DNA of 64,000 nt from Spongiactinospora rosea (GCF_003315795.1 NZ_QMEY01000001.1:496001-560000); one strand, 5' to 3'; shown: positions 16,362 to 24,005, numbered from the stretch's first letter. Numbers and translations are program-made. Notes: a model not told the origin generated them from the letters alone.

Positions 16362-17506
16362 CCGAAGCCAGGACCGACCACCGCATCGATCGACTGATCA
16401 CCGCCCTCGATCCGGAGGGAGATATCAGCGACAGCGTCAAGGCCGCAGTCCGCGCCGTTTGGCGGGATCAGTTCATCCCCCCGGTCGGGCTCATCGCACG
16501 GCCACAGCCCCACCTGATCGACCGCGACACCGACCCGGACGAGTGGTGGGACGCCGTCTACTCCGACACCAGCATCGTCACCCAGCTCGACGACGGCGCG
16601 ACCGACCTGAAGACCCTGTCCAGTGGCTACACCTCATCGGCCTCCGCCCCTAGCACCGTCGCCGATCTGCTCCAGCGCCTCGATCTGCAAGCCGGACACC
16701 GGGTTTTGGAGATCGGCACGGGCACCGGGTGGACCGCCGCCTTGTTGTCCCACCTCGTCGGCGAGCAGAACGTCACATCGATCGAGGTCGATGCGGCGGT
16801 AGCCGAGCAGGCCGCGAAGAACCTTTCCGCCGCCGGCCACACCCCGCATCTGATCCTCGGAGACGGCACCCAGGGCGCACCGGATCGCGCGCCGCATGAC
16901 CGGGTACATGTCACCTGTGGCATCCGCAGCGTGCCGTACGCGTGGGTCGAGCAGACCCGCCCCGGCGGTGTCATCGTCGCCCCTTGGTGCCCGAACTTCG
17001 GCACCAACCACCTGGTGCGGCTCGTCGTCGTGCCAGACGGCACGGCGCACGGCCGGTTCCCCGGTTTCGCCTCCTACATGCCGTTGCGGTCTCAGCGGGC
17101 CGTGGCCGACCGCGCCGCTCCCAGCGACGAGTGCAAGCACCACTTCACCACGCGGGTAGACCCCCGGACCATCGCCTACGCACCGGCCGGGGCGGACCTG
17201 GCGATGGCGGCGCTGACCGGGCTCACCTCACGCAGCGCCTCTGGCAGCGACGACGACGGCGAACTGCACCGCGTATGGGTTTCAGACCCGGCCTCGGCGT
17301 TCTCGTGGGCGGCGGCCGTGTGGCGTCCTGGCGCCGAAGAGTACAAGGTCTACCAGGTCGGTGACCGGCCACTATGGGATGAGGTCGTTGACGCCTACTT
17401 CCGGTGGGTGGCATGGGGCGAGCCCGGCCGGGACCGGTTTGGGATGACCGTCACCCCGGACGGACAACAGGTGTGGCTAGACACCCCTGAACAGGTGATC
17501 GGGTAG
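16358..17506 (+). CDS. Protein-L-isoaspartate O-methyltransferase-like enzyme, RiPP-associated type
   Basis: 382 residues, GTG start overlapping the peptide gene. The core at residues ~85-210 is a SAM-dependent PIMT fold: VLEIGTGTGWTAALLSHL is motif I, NVTSIEVDAAVAEQA binds the ribose, and HVTCGIRSVPYAWVEQTRPG with GGVIVAPW is the post-motif region. Unlike housekeeping PIMT (~210 residues) it has ~80 extra N-terminal residues and a ~170-residue C-terminal extension ending RFGMTVTPDGQQVWLDTPEQ. I recall this kind of C-terminal end (Trp, three residues, Pro) from methyltransferases of lanthipeptide, graspetide and imiditide clusters that convert Asp to aspartimide. Likely substrate: the overlapping Asp-rich peptide. 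Confidence 0.8.
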   Translation: MTEARTDHRIDRLITALDPEGDISDSVKAAVRAVWRDQFIPPVGLIARPQPHLIDRDTDPDEWWDAVYSDTSIVTQLDDGATDLKTLSSGYTSSASAPSTVADLLQRLDLQAGHRVLEIGTGTGWTAALLSHLVGEQNVTSIEVDAAVAEQAAKNLSAAGHTPHLILGDGTQGAPDRAPHDRVHVTCGIRSVPYAWVEQTRPGGVIVAPWCPNFGTNHLVRLVVVPDGTAHGRFPGFASYMPLRSQRAVADRAAPSDECKHHFTTRVDPRTIAYAPAGADLAMAALTGLTSRSASGSDDDGELHRVWVSDPASAFSWAAAVWRPGAEEYKVYQVGDRPLWDEVVDAYFRWVAWGEPGRDRFGMTVTPDGQQVWLDTPEQVIG

Positions 17507-17613
17507 CAAGTGCGCCGCCCGCGAGGGCGGCTGCCGACCTCCTCGTTCCCTGGTACGACAACGGCCCTGCGCCGTAGCCTGATGATGTCGAAGCCGTCAG
17601 GAAGGGCAGGGCC

Positions 17614-18807
17614 ATGAACGACGCTAGCACGACCATCGGACAACGTCTCCGATCCCTCCGTGCCGCGCGAGGGCTGACGCAAGCCGAACTCGCCGAGGCC
17701 GCCGAAGTCTCAATCGACCTCGTCTCCAAACTCGAACGCGACGTACGCGAAAGCATGAGCTGGGCCAGCATGGCGAAGCTGGCGCGGGCGCTCGACGTGG
17801 ACCCCGGGGTCATCGCCGGGAAGGGCAGCCGTCTCAACCCGGCGCCCGGCGGTACGGTCCTCACTGTGCGGGATCTGGTCATCGCCCCTGATCTTCTCCC
17901 AGACGTCGCGCCGACGCACGACGGAGAACCGCCAACGGCTGAGGAGCTGTGGCGCCTCGTGGAGCGCGCTTACGGGGCGTACTTCAGTGGAGAGTTCGGG
18001 GTGCTCGCCGCGGACCTCCCCGACCTCGTCGCCCGATGCCGCTGGCTCCAGGCCGCCGACCTGGTCGCCGCCGCGGGCCCCCTGGCGCACGCCTGGCAGC
18101 TTGCCGCGTGCCTCCTGGTTCACACAGGCCGCGACGATGCCGCATCCATCGCCGCGGAGCGCGCCATCTACGCCGCGCGGCACGGCGATGACGAGTGGCG
18201 GTCGGCCACCATGTACGGCACCTACTCATGGGTGCTGTTGCACCAAGGGCGCCTCACCGAAGCGGAGCACCTCGCCGCCACGCAGGCCGACAAGATCGAG
18301 ATCGCGATCTCCCGGGCGCAGCCGCAGCAGATCACCGCGTGGGGTGGCCTGATCCTTCATGCGGCCGTGGCCGCCGGAGGACGCGGAGACGCGGACCGGG
18401 CGCTGGATTATCTGCGGACCGCGGCGGCCGGCGCCGCCCGCGCTGGGGAGGACCGGCACGACTACTGGGTGTCGTTCGGACCATCGCACGTGGCGGTACA
18501 GCAGGCGCACATCATGACCGCGCTGGGCCGCCCGGAGGCCGCGCTCAAGGCCGCCCGCACCGTGGACAGTGGGTGTCTCTTCACAGTCCAGCACGGCCGT
18601 CACCTGCTCAACGTCGGCCGGAGTCTCTTGGAGCGGCGGCGGGTCGATGATGCGGTGGAGGTGACGGCGAGGGCGCAGTCCATGAGTCCAGAGTGGTTCC
18701 GCCACCAGCAATTTGCGAAGTCTCTGGCGCTGGATCTGGCCGACCGGAAGAGCCGAATCACCGGCCCCCTTCGTCAAGTCGTCCGGGCGTTCGATCCGGT
18801 GGTGTGA
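17614..18807 (+). CDS. XRE-family regulator with C-terminal TPR-like domain
   Basis: 397 residues. Residues ~8-70 are an XRE helix-turn-helix: LRSLRAARGLTQAELAEAAE and VSIDLVSKLER, then SMAKLARALDVDP. The remaining ~300 residues are Ala/Leu-rich helical repeats of TPR type (AYGAYFSGEFGVLAADLPDL; LLVHTGRDDAASIAAERAIY). This architecture is common in actinobacteria for regulators that may sense a peptide or small molecule through the TPR part. It follows the methyltransferase by about 110 bp with GGAAGGGCAGG upstream, so it may control that peptide operon. Confidence 0.85.
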   Translation: MNDASTTIGQRLRSLRAARGLTQAELAEAAEVSIDLVSKLERDVRESMSWASMAKLARALDVDPGVIAGKGSRLNPAPGGTVLTVRDLVIAPDLLPDVAPTHDGEPPTAEELWRLVERAYGAYFSGEFGVLAADLPDLVARCRWLQAADLVAAAGPLAHAWQLAACLLVHTGRDDAASIAAERAIYAARHGDDEWRSATMYGTYSWVLLHQGRLTEAEHLAATQADKIEIAISRAQPQQITAWGGLILHAAVAAGGRGDADRALDYLRTAAAGAARAGEDRHDYWVSFGPSHVAVQQAHIMTALGRPEAALKAARTVDSGCLFTVQHGRHLLNVGRSLLERRRVDDAVEVTARAQSMSPEWFRHQQFAKSLALDLADRKSRITGPLRQVVRAFDPVV

Positions 18808-18901
18808 CCCGGACAGCATGTCCGGGTTCCGCTACTGAGCGCGATCGAGAGCTGACGCGCTGTCCGTGTTCCTGATCCGGCTGCGGGCGTACTGTCCTGC
18901 C

Positions 18902-19132
18902 ATGAGCACCCGGGACACGGACCTCCACGGCTGGCCGGCCGAAGAAGAAGGCGAACTCGGCCAGCTCCAGGCCCGCCACCCGAAGTGGCGGATCTGGCGG
19001 GGACTCGATGACCGCTGCCGGCCCACAGGCTGGCACGCGACACGAGAGCCCGGCGAACGCGTGGACGCGGAGACCTTCAGGGAGCTCGACAGGATGCTCA
19101 CTGGGCAGGAATCCACCGGAGAGATCACATGA
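18902..19132 (+). CDS. Small conserved-type hypothetical protein
   Basis: 76 residues from ATG 18902. The central ARHPKWRIWRGLDDRCRPTG and WHATR read like the short actinobacterial proteins often found beside XRE or GntR regulators. TACTGT ends seven bases before the ATG, compatible with a leaderless transcript. It ends just before the stop of a convergent GntR gene. Function unknown. Confidence 0.6.
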   Translation: MSTRDTDLHGWPAEEEGELGQLQARHPKWRIWRGLDDRCRPTGWHATREPGERVDAETFRELDRMLTGQESTGEIT

Positions 19133-19135
19133 CCC

Positions 19136-19546
19136 TCAATGCGACGGGATCTCTATCTCGACACGGTCGGCTGGGAACACCTGGACGGCTCCGCTGCGAT
19201 CCAGCACGATCACCGGCACACCCTCGTCCATGCGGAATTGCCGCCGCTCCTCCGGCGTCGGCATCCGCACTCGGAGACGCGCCGGGCCCTCGACTCGTTC
19301 GACCTCCGGCTGCGCGGGTTCGCGGACATATGAGCCCTGACCGCGGACCGTGCGGATCAGTCCTTCACCGCGCAAGATCTGAAGAGCGTCACGAACGGTG
19401 TCCTTGCCGACGCCCCACTCGCTCGCAAGACGATCCTCGGCGGGCAGTCGCTCGCCAGGGCGCAGGGCGCGAGACGTTATCCGCTCGCGCAGGTCGTCGG
19501 CGATCTGGCGGTAGGCCGGTACGTAGGATGCGGGGTCGATCGGCAC
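19136..19546 (-). CDS. GntR-family transcriptional regulator
   Basis: 136 residues from GTG 19546. Residues ~8-75 are the GntR winged helix: YRQIADDLRERITSRALRPG, ERLPAEDRLASEWGVGKDTV, RDALQILRGEGLIRTVRGQG. A short C-terminal part (RLRVRMPTPEERRQFRMDEG) resembles the first strands of a UTRA effector domain, cut short, so it probably dimerises but may lack a full ligand pocket. It is divergent from the gene at 19626, with a perfect inverted repeat between them that is a likely operator. Regulators of this type often control actinomycete mobile elements. Confidence 0.85.
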   Translation of the reverse strand: MPIDPASYVPAYRQIADDLRERITSRALRPGERLPAEDRLASEWGVGKDTVRDALQILRGEGLIRTVRGQGSYVREPAQPEVERVEGPARLRVRMPTPEERRQFRMDEGVPVIVLDRSGAVQVFPADRVEIEIPSH

Positions 19547-19578
19547 TCCGTGATCGCATCATGCCTATTGGCTGCTTC

Positions 19579-19604
19579 CCGTATTGGCCAATAGGCCAAT
19601 ACGG
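19579..19604. promoter_or_regulatory. Perfect inverted repeat, likely GntR operator
   Basis: CCGTATTGGCC (19579-19589) and GGCCAATACGG (19594-19604) are exact inverted repeats separated by AATA. A further half-site-like CTATTGGC lies just before it at about 19,564. The repeat sits between the divergent GntR gene (-) and the gene at 19626 (+). It is AT-richer than its surroundings. Confidence 0.7.
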
Positions 19605-19625
19605 TGACCGGCCGAGGGGAATCTC

Positions 19626-19913
19626 GTGATCGCGCTTCCTCACGACGATGACCTCCTCCTGGTATGGGATGTGGAGGCGGGCGAGTGTGGGGGAGGGGGC
19701 GTGCACGACTCCCGCGACGCAGCCGAGACAGCGATGCTGGACACCCTCGACTCCCACCCGGAGGGCCGCGGACGCGTCCGGTACGCGCGGCTCGTGCCCG
19801 CCCCTCACGGAAGCATCGGCGACTACCGGTACGGCTCGACCCTCATCACCGCGCACCGGGCGGACGGCGAGACCGTCTCCGTCGTCGGCGACGCATGGGA
19901 GGACACCCCATGA
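19626..19913 (+). CDS. Hypothetical protein controlled from the GntR intergenic region
   Basis: 95 residues from GTG 19626 (VIALPHDDDLLLVWDVEAGE). The rest reads like a small beta-rich domain with a GDYRYGSTLITAHRADGETV stretch. AGGGGA lies a few bases upstream. It is the first gene to the right of the GntR operator and so may be the regulated gene. No recognisable motif. Confidence 0.55.
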   Translation: MIALPHDDDLLLVWDVEAGECGGGGVHDSRDAAETAMLDTLDSHPEGRGRVRYARLVPAPHGSIGDYRYGSTLITAHRADGETVSVVGDAWEDTP

Positions 19914-20096
19914 TCGGGTACGGCGGCGTGGCGCGGGCATGGGCGCCGCCGTACCGTACGGCGGGCCGCCGAGGGCCCGCCCGGCGCGGGCGGGTACGAG
20001 ATGACCTCCCCGCCCGCGCCCACCAGACTGCGCGGCAGCCCCACCCACCCCCGGGTCCCTGCCGCGCCGCACAGGGAGCCATCGACCCCTGTGCCC

Positions 20097-20143
20097 GCGC
20101 GGGCGGGCGGCCCTCCACACCACGACCCGCCGCCCGCCCGCGC
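20097..20143. repeat. Strong GC-rich hairpin in a 250-bp gene-poor gap
   Basis: A 14-bp perfect stem (GCGCGGGCGGGCGG at 20097-20110 with its complement at 20130-20143) around a 19-nt loop. The gap 19,914-20,163 also holds other GC palindromes around 19,965-20,030 (GGGCCCGCCCGGCGCGGGCG). Open frames across the gap are Pro/Arg-rich and not convincing. It may act as a terminator or structured RNA; no T tract follows. Confidence 0.45.
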
Positions 20144-20163
20144 ACTCCCCGGCGAGGCGTGCA

Positions 20164-20397
20164 ATGGACCCATTGACCCCCACTCAGCGCGCCCACCTCA
20201 CCTCGATGGAGAACACCTTCCCCGGCTGGGCCCTCCTTGTACGCGACGGCTGGTGGTGGGCCACCCTGCGTGTCCCACCCACACCGGAGCAGAAGGCGGC
20301 CGGCGTACTCCACGACTTCGCTCGGGCAGGGCCAAACGAACTCCTGGCCGCCCTCATTGTGCAGCGCGGCATTCTGGTCCGCCTGGGCGCCACCTGA
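20164..20397 (+). CDS. Hypothetical protein
   Basis: 77 residues from ATG 20164. The sequence PTQRAHLTSMENTFPGWALL and VRDGWWWATLRVPPTPEQKA, with four Trp, is a small alpha/beta protein. It reads like short actinomycete element proteins that start with 'FPGW...W' patterns. It is 18 bases upstream of the Cys-rich gene and probably in one operon with it. Function unknown. Confidence 0.55.
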   Translation: MDPLTPTQRAHLTSMENTFPGWALLVRDGWWWATLRVPPTPEQKAAGVLHDFARAGPNELLAALIVQRGILVRLGAT

Positions 20398-20415
20398 CCA
20401 CGGAGACCGAGCAAC

Positions 20416-20580
20416 GTGACCATTGGTCCAAACGATTTTTGTGCGACATGTAGACACATGACGTGCCGCGGCCCCGGAAAGTGCCGGGACTGTCCCCTCT
20501 GCAACGGAGCTTTCAAAAAGAAACCCAGCATTAAGAAGCAGTTGAAGAAGCTGCCCCCGCCGAAACCACCGAAGAAGTAG
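20416..20580 (+). CDS. Small Cys-rich, Lys-rich protein, probable zinc-binding peptide
   Basis: 54 residues from GTG 20416. Cys at residues 9, 12, 17, 23, 26 and 29 (FCATCRHMTCRGPGKCRDC, then PLCN) make a compact metal-binding or disulfide knot, followed by a Lys/Pro tail (KKKPSIKKQLKKLPPPKPP). GC content is clearly lower than in neighbouring genes, pointing to separate origin. It lies five bases before the phosphotransferase-like pseudogene. A nucleic-acid-binding role would fit the basic tail but is not shown. Confidence 0.6.
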   Translation: MTIGPNDFCATCRHMTCRGPGKCRDCPLCNGAFKKKPSIKKQLKKLPPPKPPKK

Positions 20581-20585
20581 GACGT

Positions 20586-21488
20586 ATGGGCATCCAATGG
20601 GAGCAGCTACCGCAGCAGCTCCGCGACGACGTGGAAACACACCTCGGAGTGGTCCTCAAGACCGCCGCCCCGGCTCGCGGGCACGTACCCGCCGCAGGGA
20701 TCCGCCTCCTACACGAGAACCGTAGGAGCACGTGGCTCAAGGCGTGCCCCGCGCGCCACCCCATCGCCCGCATCTACGAGCGGGAGCGCCAGGTCGGCCT
20801 GGTCCTGCCCGTCGCGGTGCCCGCTCCGCGGATGCAGTGGTCCAGCACCGCGCATGGATGGATCGCGATGGTCCACACGTTCGTCGAGGGGCGGCAGGTG
20901 GATCTAACGCCCGGGTCGCTGGACGTTTCGACCGTGCTGGCGGAGATCGCGCGCCTCGGCGACCTACTGACGCCATGCCCGCCCGGCGTGCCGTCACTGT
21001 CCGACCACATCGGCAATCTGCTCGGACGAGCCCACGCGATACTCGATGATCAGACCGTCATGCCCGCAGGCGACCGGGCGATGTACGCAGACGTGCTCGA
21101 CGGATTCGACGTAGAAGCCCTGAAGGGCGACACACTGCTGCACTTCGCGCTGCACCCCGGCGTGCTCCGCATGGTCGGTTCGCCCGGGGCCGGCCCCAGC
21201 ATGTTCATGTTCGACTGAGGCTTCGCCTGCCAGGGCCCGGCATGGGTCGAGCTCGTGATGTTCGGCCCCTGGTTGATCTATGCGGGCCACACGGCGCGGC
21301 GGACCGAGTCCCTGCTGGCGAACCTCGCCGTGTGGCAGGCCGCACCGGATGATCAGGTGACCAGGCTGATCGCGCTGTGGACGCTGTTCCGCCTCTACAA
21401 GGCCGCGGTGGGGCCGGCGTCCAGCCAGGCCACGTACCAGCATGCGGCCCGGTCCGGCCGCTCGTGGCTGCGACATCGGATCGCCTGA
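20586..21488 (+). pseudogene. Aminoglycoside-phosphotransferase-like gene with in-frame TGA and degenerate catalytic loop
   Basis: One frame runs from ATG 20586 to 21488 and would give 300 residues, broken only by TGA at 21216-21218. The stop sits in MFMFD-stop-GFACQGPAWVELV, where APH-like proteins have the metal-binding Asp followed by Trp (DWA.P..GP.W), so a Trp TGG to TGA change is likely. The part after the stop (MFGPWLIYAGHTARRTESLL) is the family's normal C-terminal helix region. The catalytic loop reads LLHFALHPGVL instead of LxHxDxxPxN, so the Asp and Asn are missing as well. It is either a decayed kinase or a pseudokinase with a shortened product of 210 residues. Confidence 0.7.
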
Positions 21489-21570
21489 CGCCACCGCCCG
21501 CCATCGTCCGGCCGCGCCTGTACTGGCCCGCCGGACACCGACTGATCAGAGACCCCCAGGATACGACCTC

Positions 21571-22521
21571 ATGACTACAAATTCCCGCCGCCCGCGAATC
21601 GGCAGGCCGAAGCGGATCGTCTCGTTCGCTGAGTACGCCGCGCATCATTACGCTCAGCGCCGCAGCATTGCCCAACGGTTCGCCCTCGTCTATGGGACAC
21701 CACTCCTGTGCGCCGGCCTCGGAGCCCTGCTGCGCCTGCTCGCCGACGGCGAATATCGTTCTGCGGCCTTGGTGTTAGCCGCGCTGGTCGCGTGCGAGGT
21801 GATCGCGTACGCCTTCAACGGGAAGGCGCTCAAATCGCGGCTCGCCATCGAGGACTCCAGCATCCTGCCCTATCAAGCCGGCCTCTCCATCACGCTTTCT
21901 GGGCCGGTGCGGGAGGCGTGGGACAGGGCGAGGGCGGTGTTGTCCCAGGGCCGCCGGGGTACCGCGCTGCTCTACCAGGCGGATGCCCCACCCGGCCACA
22001 CTCATGACGGGATGTGCCTGGCCCGCTGGTCGGTTGTGACGCTCTCCGTGAAGGCAGATGGGGCCTTCCGCAACGTGATGATGGTGGGGCATGATCTGCT
22101 GCACCAGGCCGACCTGGCGCTGCTGCGGGTCGTGCTGGCCCGCGGGGCACGCCGCGCCATCCTCAGCGGGTGGTGGGCCATCGGATACCTGCTCCTGAAC
22201 GTCTTCGGGTACTTCGCCGTCGGCGTGCTGGCCCCCGCCTCACCCAGAGAAGCGATCACGCTTGCGATCGTGGTACGTGTGGCGTTCCTGGCCCACGCCT
22301 GGGGAATCGAGCTGGCCAGCGACAAGGCCGCGATCGTGGCCCACGGTGACCATATCGCCGACCTCGTGGACATCCAGGCCCGGTGCGCACGGTGCCGGCG
22401 AGCGGAGCCATGGTGGCGGCGCGTCGTGAGCGCGCTGCTCGCGCCCCAGCCCATCGTCCCACCCGCGTGGCTGCGCATCTGGCACGGCCACCGCGTCCGT
22501 CGCGCTGCGTCACCCACCTGA
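21571..22521 (+). CDS. M48-like integral membrane metallopeptidase, variant active site
   Basis: 316 residues from ATG 21571. Membrane segments lie at ~36-55 and ~60-80 (ALVLAALVACEVIAYAF) and ~210-260. Between them is MMVGHDLLHQADLALL, where HDLLH stands in the place of the M48 HExxH zinc motif, and later GIELASDKAAIVAHGDHIA, matching the family's E(x)nAD third-ligand helix. The pattern and spacing suggest an M48 (HtpX/BlaR-type) protease in which the catalytic Glu is Asp; activity may be reduced. It lies in the element's accessory block, 80 bp after the pseudogene. Possible role in a membrane signalling or immunity function; not shown. Confidence 0.6.
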   Translation: MTTNSRRPRIGRPKRIVSFAEYAAHHYAQRRSIAQRFALVYGTPLLCAGLGALLRLLADGEYRSAALVLAALVACEVIAYAFNGKALKSRLAIEDSSILPYQAGLSITLSGPVREAWDRARAVLSQGRRGTALLYQADAPPGHTHDGMCLARWSVVTLSVKADGAFRNVMMVGHDLLHQADLALLRVVLARGARRAILSGWWAIGYLLLNVFGYFAVGVLAPASPREAITLAIVVRVAFLAHAWGIELASDKAAIVAHGDHIADLVDIQARCARCRRAEPWWRRVVSALLAPQPIVPPAWLRIWHGHRVRRAASPT

Positions 22522-22525
22522 GACC

Positions 22526-22570
22526 CCTCGGCGGGGTGCATCACGTCCCAGGCTCCGCACCCCGCCGAGG
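22526..22570. terminator. Hairpin after the M48-like gene
   Basis: CCTCGGCGGGGTGC (22526-22539) and GCACCCCGCCGAGG (22557-22570) are exact inverted repeats with a 17-nt loop, starting four bases after the stop codon. No T tract follows, as is usual for actinomycete terminators. Confidence 0.6.
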
Positions 22571-22594
22571 CCAACCAAAGTGCGAGGCGAGACC

Positions 22595-22891
22595 ATGCGG
22601 CCAGTGCCCTATCCATACGCCTTCGGGCCCAGCGACCGCCTCGCCACCTGCCGTCACTGCGGCCGAGACATCTACGGGATCTACACGCCCTACGCCTACA
22701 ACTGGCGACTCGCGGGCGCAGACCAAAACGGTCATCCGATACCGCTTCTGAGCGAGGACACCTGCGTCCCGGGCCAAAGCCAGCCGCCGACGATGCCACT
22801 CCCGCACGAACCGGAGAAGGAAGCAGACCCCTCGGCAGCTCGGCCTGGGAAGTTGAGCGTCGAGGGGCCTACTTCGGTGCAGCCACTGTAG
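22595..22891 (+). CDS. Small hypothetical protein with a CxxC pair
   Basis: 98 residues from ATG 22595 behind GAGGCGAG (GTG 22580 is an alternative). The N-terminal half has RLATCRHCGRDIYGIYTPYA, half of a zinc-ribbon-like site, and DTCVPGQ supplies one further Cys. The C-terminal third is Pro/Glu-rich. The pattern CRxCGxxI.......W is frequent in short proteins of Streptomyces-type elements. Function unknown. Confidence 0.55.
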   Translation: MRPVPYPYAFGPSDRLATCRHCGRDIYGIYTPYAYNWRLAGADQNGHPIPLLSEDTCVPGQSQPPTMPLPHEPEKEADPSAARPGKLSVEGPTSVQPL

Positions 22892-22952
22892 AACAGCCGT
22901 ACTACCCCCGACTACCCCAGAGGCTAGCTATGGCTGGGTAGAGGCGGACGCA

Positions 22953-22958
22953 TAGGCT
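22953..22958 (+). promoter_or_regulatory. Possible -10 element for a leaderless GntR transcript
   Basis: TAGGCT ends seven bases before the A of the ATG at 22965, the spacing expected for leaderless mRNAs in actinobacteria. No ribosome binding site lies before that ATG. A direct repeat CTACCCC/CTACCCCAG lies 45-55 bases upstream and could bind a regulator. Confidence 0.35.
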
Positions 22959-22964
22959 CTGCCC

Positions 22965-23225
22965 ATGATCGACAGGGAGGGGCCGATCCCGCCGTACCAG
23001 CAGATAGCCGCAGCGTTGCGTAAGCGGATCGAGGCCGGAGAGATTCCGCCGGGCCGCCGTATCCCATCCCTGGTAGAGATGGAGCAGGAGTTCGGCGTGG
23101 CCCGTGACACCCTGCGCAAGGCCGTGCAAGTCCTCAAGGACGAACGCCTGGTGGAGACCGTGAGCGGCATGGGCATCTATGTAGTCCAGCACAGCGAGGA
23201 CGGCGGAGTGCCGGGTGCTTCGTGA
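22965..23225 (+). CDS. GntR-family regulator, DNA-binding domain only
   Basis: 86 residues. IPPYQQIAAALRKRIEAGEI, PPGRRIPSLVEMEQEFGVAR and DTLRKAVQVLKDERLVETVS form a complete GntR winged helix with no effector domain, as in small YtrA- or element-type GntR proteins. It is the last rightward gene before the leftward operon and probably regulates the element's accessory genes or transfer/lysogeny functions. The C-terminal tail is short (YVVQHSEDGGVPGAS). Confidence 0.8.
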   Translation: MIDREGPIPPYQQIAAALRKRIEAGEIPPGRRIPSLVEMEQEFGVARDTLRKAVQVLKDERLVETVSGMGIYVVQHSEDGGVPGAS

Positions 23226-23368
23226 GTTGGGCCGCGCGGCCGGCGCCTGGGACGGACTTCCCGACCGCGCGGGGCCCTCGCCTATTCGCCTTCTGGGCGA
23301 GACAGGATCGTAACGAGCGCTCGGTTGAGTCGGCATCCGTAAATGTGCCTATTTCTGCGCATTATGCG

Positions 23369-23485
23369 CTACCGGATGGCAGTAGCGAACACGTCAGGGC
23401 CGTCCTCCCCCAGACTGCGAGCCCTTCGCCAAACCAGCCGGCCAAACCGTACCGCGAGCGCCAGGAGGACGATGGTGCACTTCAT
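23369..23485 (-). CDS. Small hydrophobic-start peptide at the end of the leftward operon
   Basis: 38 residues from ATG 23485, overlapping the previous stop by four bases (ATGA) and preceded by GGGGGAGA. It starts MKCTIVLLALAVRFGRLVWR, a short hydrophobic stretch followed by basic residues. The coupling favours a real gene; the length makes it uncertain. Confidence 0.45.
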   Translation of the reverse strand: MKCTIVLLALAVRFGRLVWRRARSLGEDGPDVFATAIR

Positions 23486-23961
23486 GTCGTCTCCCCCTGG
23501 AGGAGCTCGCGGGCCCGGGCGTGTGGACAGCGAGGTTCGGTCTGTGTCCAACCGTGCGCCTTGCAGTGGCCGTGGTGGTCGTACTGGCACTCGTCCGGAT
23601 CGGCGAGGTCGCGGACCAGGGTGCGCACCCGCCCGATCTCGGCGAGCAGGCCGGGCAGCATGTTGCGCGCGGCGGCGATCAGCTCGGCGATGTCGCGTCG
23701 CAGGTCGTCATCCTCGCCGTCCCGCTCACCACGATCCCATGTGTCCACGTAGCGCTCGTACAGGAGCTGGCTGGCCAGGTAGGCACTCGGCGTGCTGTAC
23801 CCGGCGATCTCTCCGCGCGCATCGCGGGTGATGTGAGTCAGCGCGGACTCCTGCCACACTTCAATCCGGCCCTCACAGTCCGTGGCGTGCCACGGGCCGA
23901 CCGGGAGCCGGTCGAGTAGCGCGCGCAGCTTGTCGAGCTGCTCGGCGGTCGGCGCGGTCAT
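23482..23961 (-). CDS. Hypothetical protein of the leftward operon with His/Cys cluster
   Basis: 159 residues from ATG 23961 with AGGAGGTG upstream. LDKLRALLDRLPVGPWHATD begins a fold often seen in short phage and actinobacterial proteins ('LP.GPW....'). The middle is helical (DDDLRRDIAELIAAARNMLP) and the C-terminus holds CQYDHHGHCKAHGWTQTEPR and C, a likely metal site (three Cys, several His). No catalytic motif. It is coupled to both neighbours. Confidence 0.65.
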   Translation of the reverse strand: MTAPTAEQLDKLRALLDRLPVGPWHATDCEGRIEVWQESALTHITRDARGEIAGYSTPSAYLASQLLYERYVDTWDRGERDGEDDDLRRDIAELIAAARNMLPGLLAEIGRVRTLVRDLADPDECQYDHHGHCKAHGWTQTEPRCPHARARELLQGETT

Positions 23962-24005
23962 CGAGCACCTCCTGCGGGGAGGTCTCGCCGCCTGATCTTC
24001 GTCAT
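23958..24005 (-). CDS. Possible 15-residue coupling ORF
   Basis: A tiny frame (MTKIRRRDLPAGGAR) that overlaps the stop of the upstream gene and the start of the downstream gene by ATGA on both sides; its codons contain the AGGAGGTG ribosome site of the downstream gene. It may serve translational coupling; a protein role is doubtful. Confidence 0.3.
   Translation of the reverse strand: MTKIRRRDLPAGGAR

Noticed and set aside
19911..20176. Rightward frame overlapping the end of the gene at 19626
   Set aside because: Pro/Arg-rich composition over strong GC palindromes; no convincing protein features.
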